From NCBI RefSeq assembly GCF_018398425.1, contig NZ_JADPMV010000002.1, forward strand, positions 1,054,001-1,118,000: a DNA stretch of 64,000 nt. Reading direction: 5' to 3'. A program made the translations under genes and the position numbers. Positions within the stretch are counted from its first letter, which is position 1; the number at the start of each line of letters is the position of its first letter. Of the stretch, positions 21,676 through 29,899 are shown piece after piece. The notes beneath the pieces are model-generated. The model worked only from the letters and a program-made list of their open reading frames with translations. It did no database searches and was not told the DNA's origin. Origin of the DNA: Pseudomonas lalucatii. Its GTDB lineage: Bacteria; Pseudomonadota; Gammaproteobacteria; Pseudomonadales; Pseudomonadaceae.

Positions 21676-21890
21676 TTTTACAGAGAGGGATCTGGATTAA
21701 ATAAAAATCGACGTAGCCGAGGAGGCTATTCGCCGAATGCGTCAAAAGAAAAATAGCCTTATTTTTTCAAGTGAATGACATCGGGACCGGCGACATACTG
21801 TCGTCAGACGACGGAAACAACTCTTGCGATCCATCCTACGATCCTTTCTCCACCGCCTCCAGAAGCGGACATGTCATGTATCAAAGTGCA

Positions 21891-21913
21891 AAAGGGAGAC
21901 TCGCGCCTCCCTT
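21891..21913 (-). terminator. Terminator of the pilA two-gene unit
   Basis: On the minus strand AAGGGAG, a short loop and CTCCCTT are followed by TTTGCACTTTG. It lies 21 bases past the stop of the secreted-protein gene. It separates the pilin pair from the ABC cassette. Confidence 0.75.
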
Positions 21914-21933
21914 CTTCGAACAACAGCCCTTGA

Positions 21934-22380
21934 TTAGCTGGCGGCCGGCAGCAGGGTAGCCGCCTCAGTTTCGGCATTAGCAGCAGAACAGGTGGTACCC
22001 GGGTACTCAGCACTCACAGTGCCCCTGTTTGTCGAGGCACTGGGCATGGCCGAACCATCAACTTCAGTCGCTACACAGGTGTTATCCGTCGAGGAAATGG
22101 TGCAATCGACTTGATGAGCAGGGACGTTCCCGGAAGCGGCAACATCCCGCTTGCCAACGGTACGGTTGACCGACTTCCCCGCGGTGTGGCAGACGGTCAG
22201 CGCTATCGCCGCAGTATTGCAGCTAACACCGCCCTCTACGCCGTTGGTAAGGTTGATGGTGACGTCTTCATTCAGGAGTTCGCAATCCGTCATCAATACT
22301 TCGTCGCTGCCGACCAACGTAACTGCGGAGGCCGCACCAGAGATCATCAGGCCGGCTGCAATCAAAGCTAATTTTTTCAT
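21934..22380 (-). CDS. Secreted six-cysteine protein directly downstream of the short pilin (PilA-C-like candidate)
   Basis: No named family recognised. It has 148 residues: a clear Sec signal peptide MKKLALIAAGLMISGAASA (cleavage after residue 19), then a mature protein of about 129 residues rich in Thr, Ser, Ala and Val with six cysteines (motifs TDCELL, GVSCNTAA, LTVCHTAG, QVDCTISS, NTCVATE, TTCSAA). An even cysteine number in a secreted protein suggests three disulfides. The ATG at 22380 follows a GAAGGGGAA ribosome site, 18 bases after the pilA stop. A terminator follows, so the two genes form a bicistron. In Geobacter the globular partner PilA-C is encoded in exactly this position. The equivalence is inferred from layout and protein type, not from recognised homology. 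Confidence 0.85.
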   Translation of the reverse strand: MKKLALIAAGLMISGAASAVTLVGSDEVLMTDCELLNEDVTINLTNGVEGGVSCNTAAIALTVCHTAGKSVNRTVGKRDVAASGNVPAHQVDCTISSTDNTCVATEVDGSAMPSASTNRGTVSAEYPGTTCSAANAETEAATLLPAAS

Positions 22381-22398
22381 GAGTCTATTCCCCTTCAA

Positions 22399-22584
22399 TT
22401 AGCGCAAGGACGAGATAATGGTGGTGATGCCGTTCTTGGCATCGGCGACAGCGGAGGTATCGTTCGCCTTCTGGCGATACTCGTTGAACTGCGGAATAGC
22501 GATGGCGGCGAGGATACCGATAATCGCGATCACGATCATCAGTTCGATCAGGGTAAAACCCTTCTGCTTCTTGAGAGACTTCAT
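22399..22584 (-). CDS. pilA: Very short type IV major-pilin-like protein (PilA-N type, 61 residues)
   Basis: Prepilin of 61 residues: leader MKSLKKQKG, then a mature chain of only 52 residues. The N-terminal half is textbook type IVa pilin ([20 protein letters not shown], with Glu5), followed by [13 protein letters not shown]. The chain stops at SSLR with a TAA, about where helix alpha-1 of a normal pilin ends. A usual Pseudomonas PilA has about 150 residues and a C-terminal disulfide loop, both absent here. The ATG at 22584 follows AGGAG. It is divergent from pilBCD, where pilA normally lies, and has a sigma-54 promoter. F1, F24 and Y27 match Geobacter PilA-N; its later aromatics are missing. 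Confidence 0.9.
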   Translation of the reverse strand: MKSLKKQKGFTLIELMIVIAIIGILAAIAIPQFNEYRQKANDTSAVADAKNGITTIISSLR

Positions 22585-22630
22585 GGGCAAGCTCCTATTG
22601 TGGTTAAGGTCAGCGACCTGGGTAGAGCCA

Positions 22631-22646
22631 AGCAGATGCCGTGCCA
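22631..22646 (-). promoter_or_regulatory. Sigma-54 (-24/-12) promoter of pilA
   Basis: The minus strand reads TGGCACGGCATCTGCT. The -24 GG and -12 GC dinucleotides are 10 bases apart, matching TGGCACG-N4-TTGC(A/T) with one mismatch. It lies 47 bases upstream of the pilA ATG. PilR, the sigma-54 activator that drives pilA in Pseudomonas, is encoded at 44760-46097. Confidence 0.85.
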
Positions 22647-22820
22647 ACTCCGCAAAACCACATAACACTAGGCAAGTTGTTGTCTCACCCCACCTGCACA
22701 GCCACGGGCAACGACAATAAGTGACACTTTTCGTCAGCCGCGCGTGCCACGCTTGGGCTTATCGGACTATTAGGCTATAAGTTGCCCATCCCTCTCTATT
22801 CATCCGACTAGCGAAGCGCA

Positions 22821-24524
22821 ATGAACGAAACCCCCGCCCTGACGGGCCTGGCCCGCCAACTGGTCACGGCCGAGCTGCTGGACGAGCGCGCGGCCAGCCA
22901 GGCCCAGGCCCAGGCCCAGCGCAACAAGATCCCCCTGGTGTCCTACCTGGTGCAGAACAAGCTGGCGAAGAGCCGGGCGATTGCGGAGATCGCCGCGGAG
23001 CAGTTCGGCGTGCCCTTCCTGGACCTGGCCGCCATCGACAAGGACAGCCAACCCCGGGACGTGGTCAGCGAGAAGCTCTGCCGCCAGCACCGCGTATTGC
23101 CGCTCTACAAGCGCGGCAACAAGCTGTTTATCGCCCTGTCCGACCCCAGCAACCACCAGGCGGTCACCGACATCCAGTTCAGCACCGGCGTCAGCACCGA
23201 GGCCCTGCTGGTGGAGGACGACAAGCTGGGCGACGCCCTGGACAGGTTTTTCGATAACGGCAGCACGGGCATGGAGGACCTGGCCGACGTCGACCTGGAC
23301 GGCCTGGATGTCGAGGCGGTCAACGAGGACAAGGAAGAGGCGGCCGGGGGCAACGAGGCGGACGACGCGCCGGTGGTGCGCTTCATCAACAAGATGCTGC
23401 TGGATGCGATCAAGGGCGGTTCGTCGGACCTGCACTTCGAGCCCTACGAGAAGACCTACCGGGTGCGCTTTCGCACCGACGGCATCCTCCAGGAGGTGGC
23501 CAAGCCGCCGATCCAGCTTGCCAGCCGCATTTCCGCGCGCCTGAAGGTCATGGCCTCGCTGGACATCTCCGAGCGGCGCAAGCCGCAGGATGGCCGGATC
23601 AAGATGAAGATCTCCAAGAACAAGGCCATCGACTTCCGCGTCAACACCCTGCCGACCCTGTGGGGCGAGAAGATCGTGATGCGCATCCTCGATCCTTCCA
23701 GCGCGCAGATGGGTATCGATGCCCTGGGCTACGAGGAAGATCAGAAGGAGCTGTATCTCAACGCGCTCAAGCAGCCCCAGGGGATGATCCTGGTGACCGG
23801 CCCCACCGGCTCCGGCAAGACCGTCTCCCTCTATACCGGGATCAATATCCTCAACACCGTCGATATCAACATCTCCACCGCCGAAGACCCGGTGGAGATC
23901 AACCTGGAAGGCATCAACCAGGTCAACGTCAACCCCAAGCACGGCATGGACTTCGCCCAGGCCCTGCGCGCCTTCCTGCGCCAGGACCCGGACGTGATCA
24001 TGGTCGGCGAGGTGCGCGACCTGGAAACCGCGGAAATCGCCATCAAGGCCGCGCAGACCGGGCACATGGTGATGTCCACCCTGCACACCAACAGCGCCGC
24101 GGAAACCCTGACCCGCCTGCGCAACATGGGCGTGCCGGCCTTCAACATCGCCACCTCGGTCAACCTGATCATCGCCCAGCGCCTGGCGCGCAAGCTGTGC
24201 AACAGCTGCAAGAAGGCAGTGGAGATTCCCCGCGAAGCCCTGCTCAAGGAAGGCTTCCCCGAAGACAAGATCGGCAGCTTCAAGCTGTACGCCGCGACGG
24301 GCTGCGATAACTGCAACGGCGGCTACAAGGGCAGGGTCGGTATTTATGAAGTGGTTAAAATCACGCCTGCGCTGCAACGGCTTATCATGGAGGAAGGCAA
24401 CTCCATCGAAATCGCCCAGCAGGCGAAGGCCGATGGCTTCAACGACCTGCGCACCTCCGGGCTATTCAAGGCGATGCAAGGCATCACCAGCCTGGAAGAA
24501 GTCAACCGCGTAACCAAGGACTAA
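22821..24524 (+). CDS. pilB: Type IV pilus assembly ATPase PilB
   Basis: Cytoplasmic hexameric ATPase that powers pilus extension, 567 residues. An N-terminal MshEN-type domain is followed by the GspE catalytic core. Walker A TGPTGSGKT begins at residue 326, the Asp box and Walker B (RQDPDVIMVGEVRD) follow, and a four-cysteine zinc motif (CNSCKK to CDNCNGGYKGR) lies near residues 455-500. It is first of the tightly spaced pilB-pilC-pilD operon, divergent from the short pilA. Confidence 0.97.
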   Translation: MNETPALTGLARQLVTAELLDERAASQAQAQAQRNKIPLVSYLVQNKLAKSRAIAEIAAEQFGVPFLDLAAIDKDSQPRDVVSEKLCRQHRVLPLYKRGNKLFIALSDPSNHQAVTDIQFSTGVSTEALLVEDDKLGDALDRFFDNGSTGMEDLADVDLDGLDVEAVNEDKEEAAGGNEADDAPVVRFINKMLLDAIKGGSSDLHFEPYEKTYRVRFRTDGILQEVAKPPIQLASRISARLKVMASLDISERRKPQDGRIKMKISKNKAIDFRVNTLPTLWGEKIVMRILDPSSAQMGIDALGYEEDQKELYLNALKQPQGMILVTGPTGSGKTVSLYTGINILNTVDINISTAEDPVEINLEGINQVNVNPKHGMDFAQALRAFLRQDPDVIMVGEVRDLETAEIAIKAAQTGHMVMSTLHTNSAAETLTRLRNMGVPAFNIATSVNLIIAQRLARKLCNSCKKAVEIPREALLKEGFPEDKIGSFKLYAATGCDNCNGGYKGRVGIYEVVKITPALQRLIMEEGNSIEIAQQAKADGFNDLRTSGLFKAMQGITSLEEVNRVTKD

Positions 24525-24527
24525 TCC

Positions 24528-25748
24528 ATGGCGGCCAAAGCTCTAAAGACCAGCGTCTTTGTCTGGGAAGGCACCGACAAGAAAGGCGGCAAGATCAAGG
24601 GTGAGCTAACCGGGCAATCGCCCGCCCTGGTCAAGGCCCAGCTGCGCAAACAGGGCATCAACCCGCTCAAGGTGCGCAAGAAGCCCGTCTCGCTGTTCGG
24701 CGCCGGGAAGAAGATCAAGCCGGTCGACATCGCGCTGTTTACCCGGCAGATGGCCACCATGATGAAGGCGGGGGTGCCGCTGCTGCAGTCCTTCGACATC
24801 ATCGGCGAGGGCTTCGACAACCCCAACATGCGCAAGCTGATCGACGAGGTTAAACAGGAGGTCGCCGCCGGCAACAGCTTCGCCGCCTCGCTGCGCAAGA
24901 AGCCCCTGCACTTCGATGACCTGTACTGCAACCTGGTCGACTCGGGCGAGCAGTCCGGCGCCCTGGAAACCCTGCTGGACCGCATCGCCACCTTTAAAGA
25001 GAAAACCGAAGCGCTCAAGGCCAAGATCAAGAAGGCCATGACCTACCCCATAGCGGTGATCGTGGTAGCGGTGATAGTCACCGCCATCCTGTTGATCAAG
25101 GTGGTGCCGCAGTTCGAGAGCGTTTTCGCCGGCTTCGGCGCCGAGCTCCCCGCCTTCACCATGATGGTCGTCAATCTTTCCCGCGGCTTGCAGGAATGGT
25201 GGTTCGTGGTCCTGTTCATCGTCTTCGCGGCAGCCTTCGCCTTCAAGGAAAGCCACAAGCGTTCGGAGAAATTCAGAGACTTCCTCGACCGCACCCTGCT
25301 CAAGGCGCCAATCGTCGGCGATATCCTGTACAAGGCGGTGGTCGCGCGCTACGCCCGCACCCTGGCGACCACCTTCGCCGCCGGCGTGCCGCTGGTCGAG
25401 GCCCTCGAGTCCGTGGCCGGCGCCACCGGCAACGTGGTGTTCCGCAATGCCGTGCTCAAGATTCGCAACGACGTATCGGCCGGCACTCAGCTTAATTTCG
25501 CCATGCGCACCACCGGCGTATTCCCCACCATGGCCGTGCAGATGACCGCCATCGGCGAGGAGGCCGGTTCGCTGGACGAGATGCTGGACAAGGTCGCGGG
25601 CTTCTATGAGGACGAAGTGGACAACGCCGTGGACAACCTGACCACCCTGATGGAGCCGATGATCATGGCGGTACTCGGGGTACTGGTCGGCGGCCTGATC
25701 GTCGCCATGTACCTGCCCATCTTCCAGCTCGGCGCGGTGGTCGGCTAA
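24528..25748 (+). CDS. pilC: Type IV pilus inner-membrane platform protein PilC
   Basis: Polytopic platform that couples PilB/PilT to pilin polymerisation. It has 406 residues, the expected length. Two tandem GspF domains are visible: FTRQMATMMKAGVPLLQSFD near residue 73 and YARTLATTFAAGVPLVEALE near residue 277. Three hydrophobic segments lie near residues 175-195, 222-242 and 378-400. It starts 3 bases after the pilB stop. Confidence 0.97.
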   Translation: MAAKALKTSVFVWEGTDKKGGKIKGELTGQSPALVKAQLRKQGINPLKVRKKPVSLFGAGKKIKPVDIALFTRQMATMMKAGVPLLQSFDIIGEGFDNPNMRKLIDEVKQEVAAGNSFAASLRKKPLHFDDLYCNLVDSGEQSGALETLLDRIATFKEKTEALKAKIKKAMTYPIAVIVVAVIVTAILLIKVVPQFESVFAGFGAELPAFTMMVVNLSRGLQEWWFVVLFIVFAAAFAFKESHKRSEKFRDFLDRTLLKAPIVGDILYKAVVARYARTLATTFAAGVPLVEALESVAGATGNVVFRNAVLKIRNDVSAGTQLNFAMRTTGVFPTMAVQMTAIGEEAGSLDEMLDKVAGFYEDEVDNAVDNLTTLMEPMIMAVLGVLVGGLIVAMYLPIFQLGAVVG

Positions 25749-25751
25749 CTT

Positions 25752-26621
25752 ATGCTGCTCGATTTCCTGGCCGGCAACTTGCCGGCCTTCGTTTTCTCCT
25801 GCCTGATCTTCGGCCTGTTGATCGGCAGTTTCCTCAACGTCGTCGTCTATCGCCTCCCGCTGATGCTGGAACGCGACTGGAAGGCGCAGGCCCGCGAGAT
25901 CCTCGAACTGCCCGGCGAGCCGCAACAGACAACCTTCAACCTGATCCTGCCGAACTCCCAATGCCCGCAGTGCGGCCATGAGATCCGCCCCTGGGAGAAC
26001 ATCCCGGTGCTGAGCTACCTGGCGCTGCGTGGCCGATGCTCCAGCTGCAAGACCCCCATCAGCAAGCGCTACCCACTGGTGGAACTGGCCTGCGGGCTGC
26101 TGTCGGCCTATGTCGCCTGGCATTTCGGCTTCACCTGGCAGACCGCCGGCATGCTGCTGCTGACCTGGGGCCTGCTGGCGATGAGCCTGATCGACGCCGA
26201 CCACCAGCTGCTGCCCGACGCCCTGGTATTGCCTCTGCTGTGGCTCGGCCTGATCGCTAACCACTTCGGCCTGTTCACCAGCCTGGGCGACGCCCTGTGG
26301 GGCGCGGTCGCCGGCTACCTGAGCCTGTGGTCGGTGTACTGGCTGTTCAAGCTGGTGACCGGCAAGGAAGGCATGGGCTACGGCGACTTCAAGCTGCTGG
26401 CCATGCTCGGCGCCTGGGGCGGCTGGCAGGTCTTGCCGCTGACCATCCTGCTGTCCTCGCTGGTCGGCGCGGTGCTCGGGGTGATCATGCTGCGCCTGCG
26501 CAACGCCGCGACCAGCACGCCCATCCCGTTCGGCCCCTACCTGGCCATCGCCGGCTGGATCGCCCTGCTCTGGGGCGAGCAGATCACCGGCAGCTACCTG
26601 CACTTCGCCGGCTTTCGCTAG
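25752..26621 (+). CDS. pilD: Prepilin peptidase / N-methyltransferase PilD
   Basis: Inner-membrane aspartyl protease that cleaves prepilin leaders after Gly and methylates the new N-terminus. It has 289 residues. Paired zinc-binding CxxC motifs (CPQCGHE and CSSCKT) lie near residues 70-100. Catalytic aspartates are in LIDADHQLLPD and GYGDFK. About eight membrane helices are seen. It would process every prepilin in this window, and type II secretion pseudopilins if present elsewhere. It starts 3 bases after pilC. Confidence 0.97.
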   Translation: MLLDFLAGNLPAFVFSCLIFGLLIGSFLNVVVYRLPLMLERDWKAQAREILELPGEPQQTTFNLILPNSQCPQCGHEIRPWENIPVLSYLALRGRCSSCKTPISKRYPLVELACGLLSAYVAWHFGFTWQTAGMLLLTWGLLAMSLIDADHQLLPDALVLPLLWLGLIANHFGLFTSLGDALWGAVAGYLSLWSVYWLFKLVTGKEGMGYGDFKLLAMLGAWGGWQVLPLTILLSSLVGAVLGVIMLRLRNAATSTPIPFGPYLAIAGWIALLWGEQITGSYLHFAGFR

Positions 26622-26785
26622 TCGCGCAGAGACCGGCAGCGCTCGCGCCGACCCTCAATGCACGCCCCGCCGCCAGAGCCCGGGGCCTGCCCCACCGCCG
26701 CCGCACCGCCCTTGCCGTTCGCCAGGCCCTAGCCGCCTCCATTACAATTCCCGCTCCATTGTTGCCCTAGAGGGCCGCCCCACCC

Positions 26786-27394
26786 ATGAAGCCCTGGATT
26801 CTCGGCCTGACCGGCGGCATCGGCAGCGGCAAGAGCGCGGTCGCCCAACACTTCATCGAGCATGGCGTGCACCTGGTGGACGCCGACCAGGCCGCCCGCT
26901 GGGTCGTCGAGCCCGGTCGGCCGGCGCTGCAGCAGATAGCCGAGCATTTTGGCAGCGAGGTGCTCCTGGCCGATGGCCAGCTGAACCGGCCCGCGCTGCG
27001 CGCACGCGTGTTCGCCGATGGCCATGAGCGCCGCTGGCTGGAGGCCCTGCTGCACCCGCTGATCCGCCAGGAAATCACCGCCTACCTGGCCCGGGCCGAG
27101 TCGCCCTACGCGATTCTGGTGTCTCCGCTGCTGGTCGAGTCGGGCCAGCATGAACTGACCCAGCGCATACTGGTCGTCGACGCCCCCGAGCGACTGCGCA
27201 TCGCGCGCACCATGCAGCGCGACCAGACCACGGCCGAGCAGGTCCAGGCCATCCTCCAGGCGCAAGCCAGCCGGGAAGAACGACTGCGCTACGCCGACGA
27301 CGTCCTGGTCAACGACCGCGACCTGGACTGGTTGCGCGGCGAAGTCGAACGCCTGCACAATTTTTATCTCAGCCTAAGCGGAGGCCAACCATGA
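26786..27394 (+). CDS. coaE: Dephospho-CoA kinase
   Basis: Final step of coenzyme A synthesis: phosphorylates the 3'-hydroxyl of dephospho-CoA. It has 202 residues with P-loop [12 protein letters not shown] at residues 8-19, then VDADQAAR and the LID motif [10 protein letters not shown]. It follows pilD after 164 noncoding bases and overlaps yacG by four bases, the usual pilD-coaE-yacG arrangement. Confidence 0.96.
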   Translation: MKPWILGLTGGIGSGKSAVAQHFIEHGVHLVDADQAARWVVEPGRPALQQIAEHFGSEVLLADGQLNRPALRARVFADGHERRWLEALLHPLIRQEITAYLARAESPYAILVSPLLVESGQHELTQRILVVDAPERLRIARTMQRDQTTAEQVQAILQAQASREERLRYADDVLVNDRDLDWLRGEVERLHNFYLSLSGGQP

Positions 27395-27591
27395 GCTCAC
27401 CCACCACAGTCGCCTGCCCCACCTGCGGCGCCCCCGTCGAATGGGGACCACAGAGCCCGAGCCGGCCGTTCTGCTCCGAGCGTTGCAAGCTGATCGACCT
27501 GGGCGCCTGGGCCTCGGAGGAGCACGCGATCCCCGGCAACGAACTGGAGGACGATCTGTTCTCCGGCGACCTGCCGCCCCGTCAGCACTGA
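27391..27591 (+). CDS. yacG: DNA gyrase inhibitor YacG
   Basis: Small zinc protein of 66 residues that in E. coli binds GyrB and inhibits gyrase. The Cys4 zinc site is formed by VACPTCGAP and [12 protein letters not shown]. The acidic tail ([12 protein letters not shown]) is typical. Its ATG overlaps the coaE stop (ATGA). Confidence 0.94.
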   Translation: MSSPTTVACPTCGAPVEWGPQSPSRPFCSERCKLIDLGAWASEEHAIPGNELEDDLFSGDLPPRQH

Positions 27592-27659
27592 CGGGGAGAC
27601 ACCCCCTTTCTGCCTTGCCCGACGAGCGGGTCGGTCCAGGCATGCCCCCTGCGGATGCC

Positions 27660-28349
27660 TTAACGCCACCTGTCGTCGTCTCTCCAGGGCGCCGCGAGAT
27701 AACGGGTGCGATTGAAGGTTTCCAGCCAGTCCGGATAGAACACCACCAGGGAGGTGACCAACATGCCGTTGACGAACGCCTCGGGGAAGATCACCAGCCA
27801 GAGATAGCCGACGAAATCGCCGAGCCGGGGCGGCAACGGATACAGCCCATCCAGCCAGAGCAGCCCGAGCCCGAGCAGGACGCACAGCAAGGCGGTCAGG
27901 GCCGCCGGAAAGAAGCCGCAGCAGAAGATATAGACGAACAGGTTGCGTGGCTGCGCGCGCTCCACCCGCAGCGCGCACACTTCGGCGATCAACACCGGCA
28001 GCAGCACCAGCAACACGCCGTTCACGCCCAGCGCCGCCAGCTCCTGGCGCCCCAGGGCCAGCAGGCCCAGCTGCGCGGCGAAGCCGGCGAGGATCGCCAG
28101 CGGCCAATCGAGCAGCAGGGTGACCACGGTCATGCCGATGAGATGGTAGGACAGCCCCGAATCGAAGTCGCGGCGCACCAGCCACAGCAGAAATAGCGCG
28201 AGCACCGCGCCGCACACCAGGTGCTGGCGGCGCAGATCGCTGAACAGCTCCAGCCACGGCGCCCGCCACAGCGCCCACAGCAACACGGGCAGATACAGCA
28301 GCCAGCCGCCCCATAGACTGCCGGACGAAAGCAACGCGGCCGCGATCAT
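27660..28349 (-). CDS. Energy-coupling-factor type ABC transporter permease-like membrane protein (CbiM-like), orphan
   Basis: Membrane protein of 229 residues with about six hydrophobic helices and the CbiM/ECF S-component-like features SYHLIGMTVVTLLLDWPLA and FPEAFVNGMLVTSLVVFYPDW. Such proteins usually import cobalt, nickel or a vitamin together with a T component and ATPases; none are nearby. The ATG at 28349 was preferred to a longer frame reaching 28433, which starts in non-hydrophobic sequence. No cobalamin or other riboswitch is evident upstream. The substrate is unknown. Confidence 0.75.
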   Translation of the reverse strand: MIAAALLSSGSLWGGWLLYLPVLLWALWRAPWLELFSDLRRQHLVCGAVLALFLLWLVRRDFDSGLSYHLIGMTVVTLLLDWPLAILAGFAAQLGLLALGRQELAALGVNGVLLVLLPVLIAEVCALRVERAQPRNLFVYIFCCGFFPAALTALLCVLLGLGLLWLDGLYPLPPRLGDFVGYLWLVIFPEAFVNGMLVTSLVVFYPDWLETFNRTRYLAAPWRDDDRWR

Positions 28350-28463
28350 GACGGAGATCCAACCCTTGGTAGATGAACGCGGCCAGTCTACACCGCCGCC
28401 CGCACGATCGAGCGAGGCCCTTGGGGGTACCAAGCGCCACGCCCCGCGGGCTAAGCTGAAGCT

Positions 28464-29093
28464 ATGGACGATTCCGACTATCTACGCCTGCTCACGCACC
28501 AGGCCGAGCAGGCCAATGCCTTTCTCTCCAACGCCCGCAAGTGGGAGCGCGAGCGCTGGGTCTGCCAGCGCCTGCTGCAGGCCCTGAACATCGATCATCG
28601 CCTCGATGAGTTCAGCGCCGGGGAACAGGAGCCGCCCGACGTGCTGTTTCGCGAGGCCAGCTTCGAGGTGTTCTTCGTGCTGGACGAAGGCCGGCGCCTG
28701 AACGACGAATGGCGCGCCGAGCTGGAGCGCCGCCGCAGCGCCTTCTCGCTGAGACAGCTGGTGCGTCGTGAAGCCAAGCCGCGACGCATTCCCGCCGCGG
28801 AACTGCAGGCACGCCTGGCACCGACCCTGCGCAAGAAGGCCCACAACTACAGCGAGCGGGACCTCGATCTCGGCGAACTGGACCTGCTCGCCTACGTCAA
28901 CCTGAAACGCGCCGTGCCGGACTTCAACAGCCACTTCCCCCCGCCCACCGAGTACCTGCGCCAAGGCTGGCGCTCGCTGTCGCTGGTGGGACCGACCTTC
29001 GCCCGCGTGCTGTTCGCCCACCCGAACGCCCCCGATTTCCTGCGCGGCAACCTGGGGCGCAGCGTGCTGTTCGACGTCGGGATCAGCCTATGA
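28464..29093 (+). CDS. DUF1780 domain-containing protein
   Basis: Uncharacterised cytosolic protein of 209 residues, the normal family length in pseudomonads. The family has a PD-(D/E)xK-nuclease-like fold by my recollection; here PPDVLFREASFEVFFVLDEG could supply the acidic cluster. Its stop overlaps the start of the MOSC gene by four bases, so the two are co-translated. From memory the same pair occurs at this position in P. aeruginosa. No function is assigned. Confidence 0.85.
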   Translation: MDDSDYLRLLTHQAEQANAFLSNARKWERERWVCQRLLQALNIDHRLDEFSAGEQEPPDVLFREASFEVFFVLDEGRRLNDEWRAELERRRSAFSLRQLVRREAKPRRIPAAELQARLAPTLRKKAHNYSERDLDLGELDLLAYVNLKRAVPDFNSHFPPPTEYLRQGWRSLSLVGPTFARVLFAHPNAPDFLRGNLGRSVLFDVGISL

Positions 29094-29584
29094 GCCCGCT
29101 GCGGGAACTGCTCGCCAGGGTGCCGCAACGGGGCCGAGTCCGCTGGATCGGCGTGCGCCCCGAGGCACGGGCGCCCATGCTCGAACTGGAGGCCGTGGAG
29201 GCACGCCGCGAAGCCGGCCTGAGCGGCGACCACAGCCGCCCCGGACCACGCAATGCGCGCCAGGTGACGCTGATCCAGTGGGAGCACCTGGCGGTGATCG
29301 GCGCCCTGCTCGACCGGCCCGCCGGGCAACCGCTGCACGCGGCGGAGCTGCGGCGCAATATCGCCGTCAGCGGCATCAACCTGTTCAGCCTCAAGGGCCG
29401 GCGCTTTCGCATCGGCCAGGCGATCCTCGAGACCACCGGCTGGTGCCAGCCCTGTGCACGACTGGAACAGCGCCTGGGCCCCGGCACCTTCCAGGCCGTG
29501 CGCGGCCACGGCGGCATCACCGCGCGCGTGGTACAAGGCGGCATTATTAGGCTGAATGACGAGCTGTACGTTGAGCCCTTATAA
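29090..29584 (+). CDS. MOSC domain-containing protein
   Basis: Small MOSC protein of 164 residues, related to the C-terminal domain of molybdenum-cofactor sulfurases and YiiM/YuaD. The conserved cysteine lies in TTGWCQPCARLEQ (about residues 121-133), with RRNIAVSGINL upstream. It probably handles sulfur for a metal cofactor; the target is unknown. It is translationally coupled to the DUF1780 gene. Confidence 0.88.
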   Translation: MSPLRELLARVPQRGRVRWIGVRPEARAPMLELEAVEARREAGLSGDHSRPGPRNARQVTLIQWEHLAVIGALLDRPAGQPLHAAELRRNIAVSGINLFSLKGRRFRIGQAILETTGWCQPCARLEQRLGPGTFQAVRGHGGITARVVQGGIIRLNDELYVEPL

Positions 29585-29662
29585 CCGCCAGGGCTAGAAT
29601 AGCCCCCATCTCCAGAGCCGGCGCTCGCCAACGCGCCGCCCGCCCGATCCATCGAGGTCACC

Positions 29663-29836
29663 ATGTCCAGCCGCCTGAGTCCCGACGACCAGCAACGCGT
29701 CGACCAGTACCTGAGCGCACCGCAGCATCGCGTCCCGCGCCAGCCCTTCCGGGTCTGGCGCCTGCTGCTGGTCATCCTCGCCACGGTGATCGGACTGGGC
29801 CTGCTGAGCCGCCTACTGAGCGGGCTGGTGCTATGA
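29663..29836 (+). CDS. DUF3094 family small membrane protein
   Basis: A 57-residue protein beginning MSSRLSPDDQQRVDQYLS, with a single C-terminal membrane helix (LLLVILATVIGLGLL). This is the pattern of the DUF3094 proteins of pseudomonads. It is preceded by GAGGT and lies between the MOSC gene and ndh. Function unknown. Confidence 0.8.
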   Translation: MSSRLSPDDQQRVDQYLSAPQHRVPRQPFRVWRLLLVILATVIGLGLLSRLLSGLVL

Positions 29837-29899
29837 GCTGCTTCGCGCTCGCCCAGCCGCACGCCCTCCGCTTTTTTCAAAGCCTTGTGAGAGTGTCCC

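Noticed and set aside
21722..21766. Plus-strand hairpin AGGCTATT/AATAGCCT followed by a T-run, looking like a terminator
   Set aside because: No plus-strand gene precedes it; the loop is over 20 bases. It may simply be leader structure of the minus-strand ABC operon.
22399..22584. Possibility that the short pilA is just a frameshifted or nonsense-truncated normal pilin
   Set aside because: Downstream sequence immediately provides a strong ribosome site, an ATG and a classical signal peptide, followed by a terminator. No remnant of a normal pilin C-terminal domain with its disulfide loop is seen in any frame.
28350..28463. Cobalamin or metal riboswitch upstream of the ECF-like permease
   Set aside because: The 114-base region is too short and shows none of the conserved B12-box or metal-riboswitch elements.
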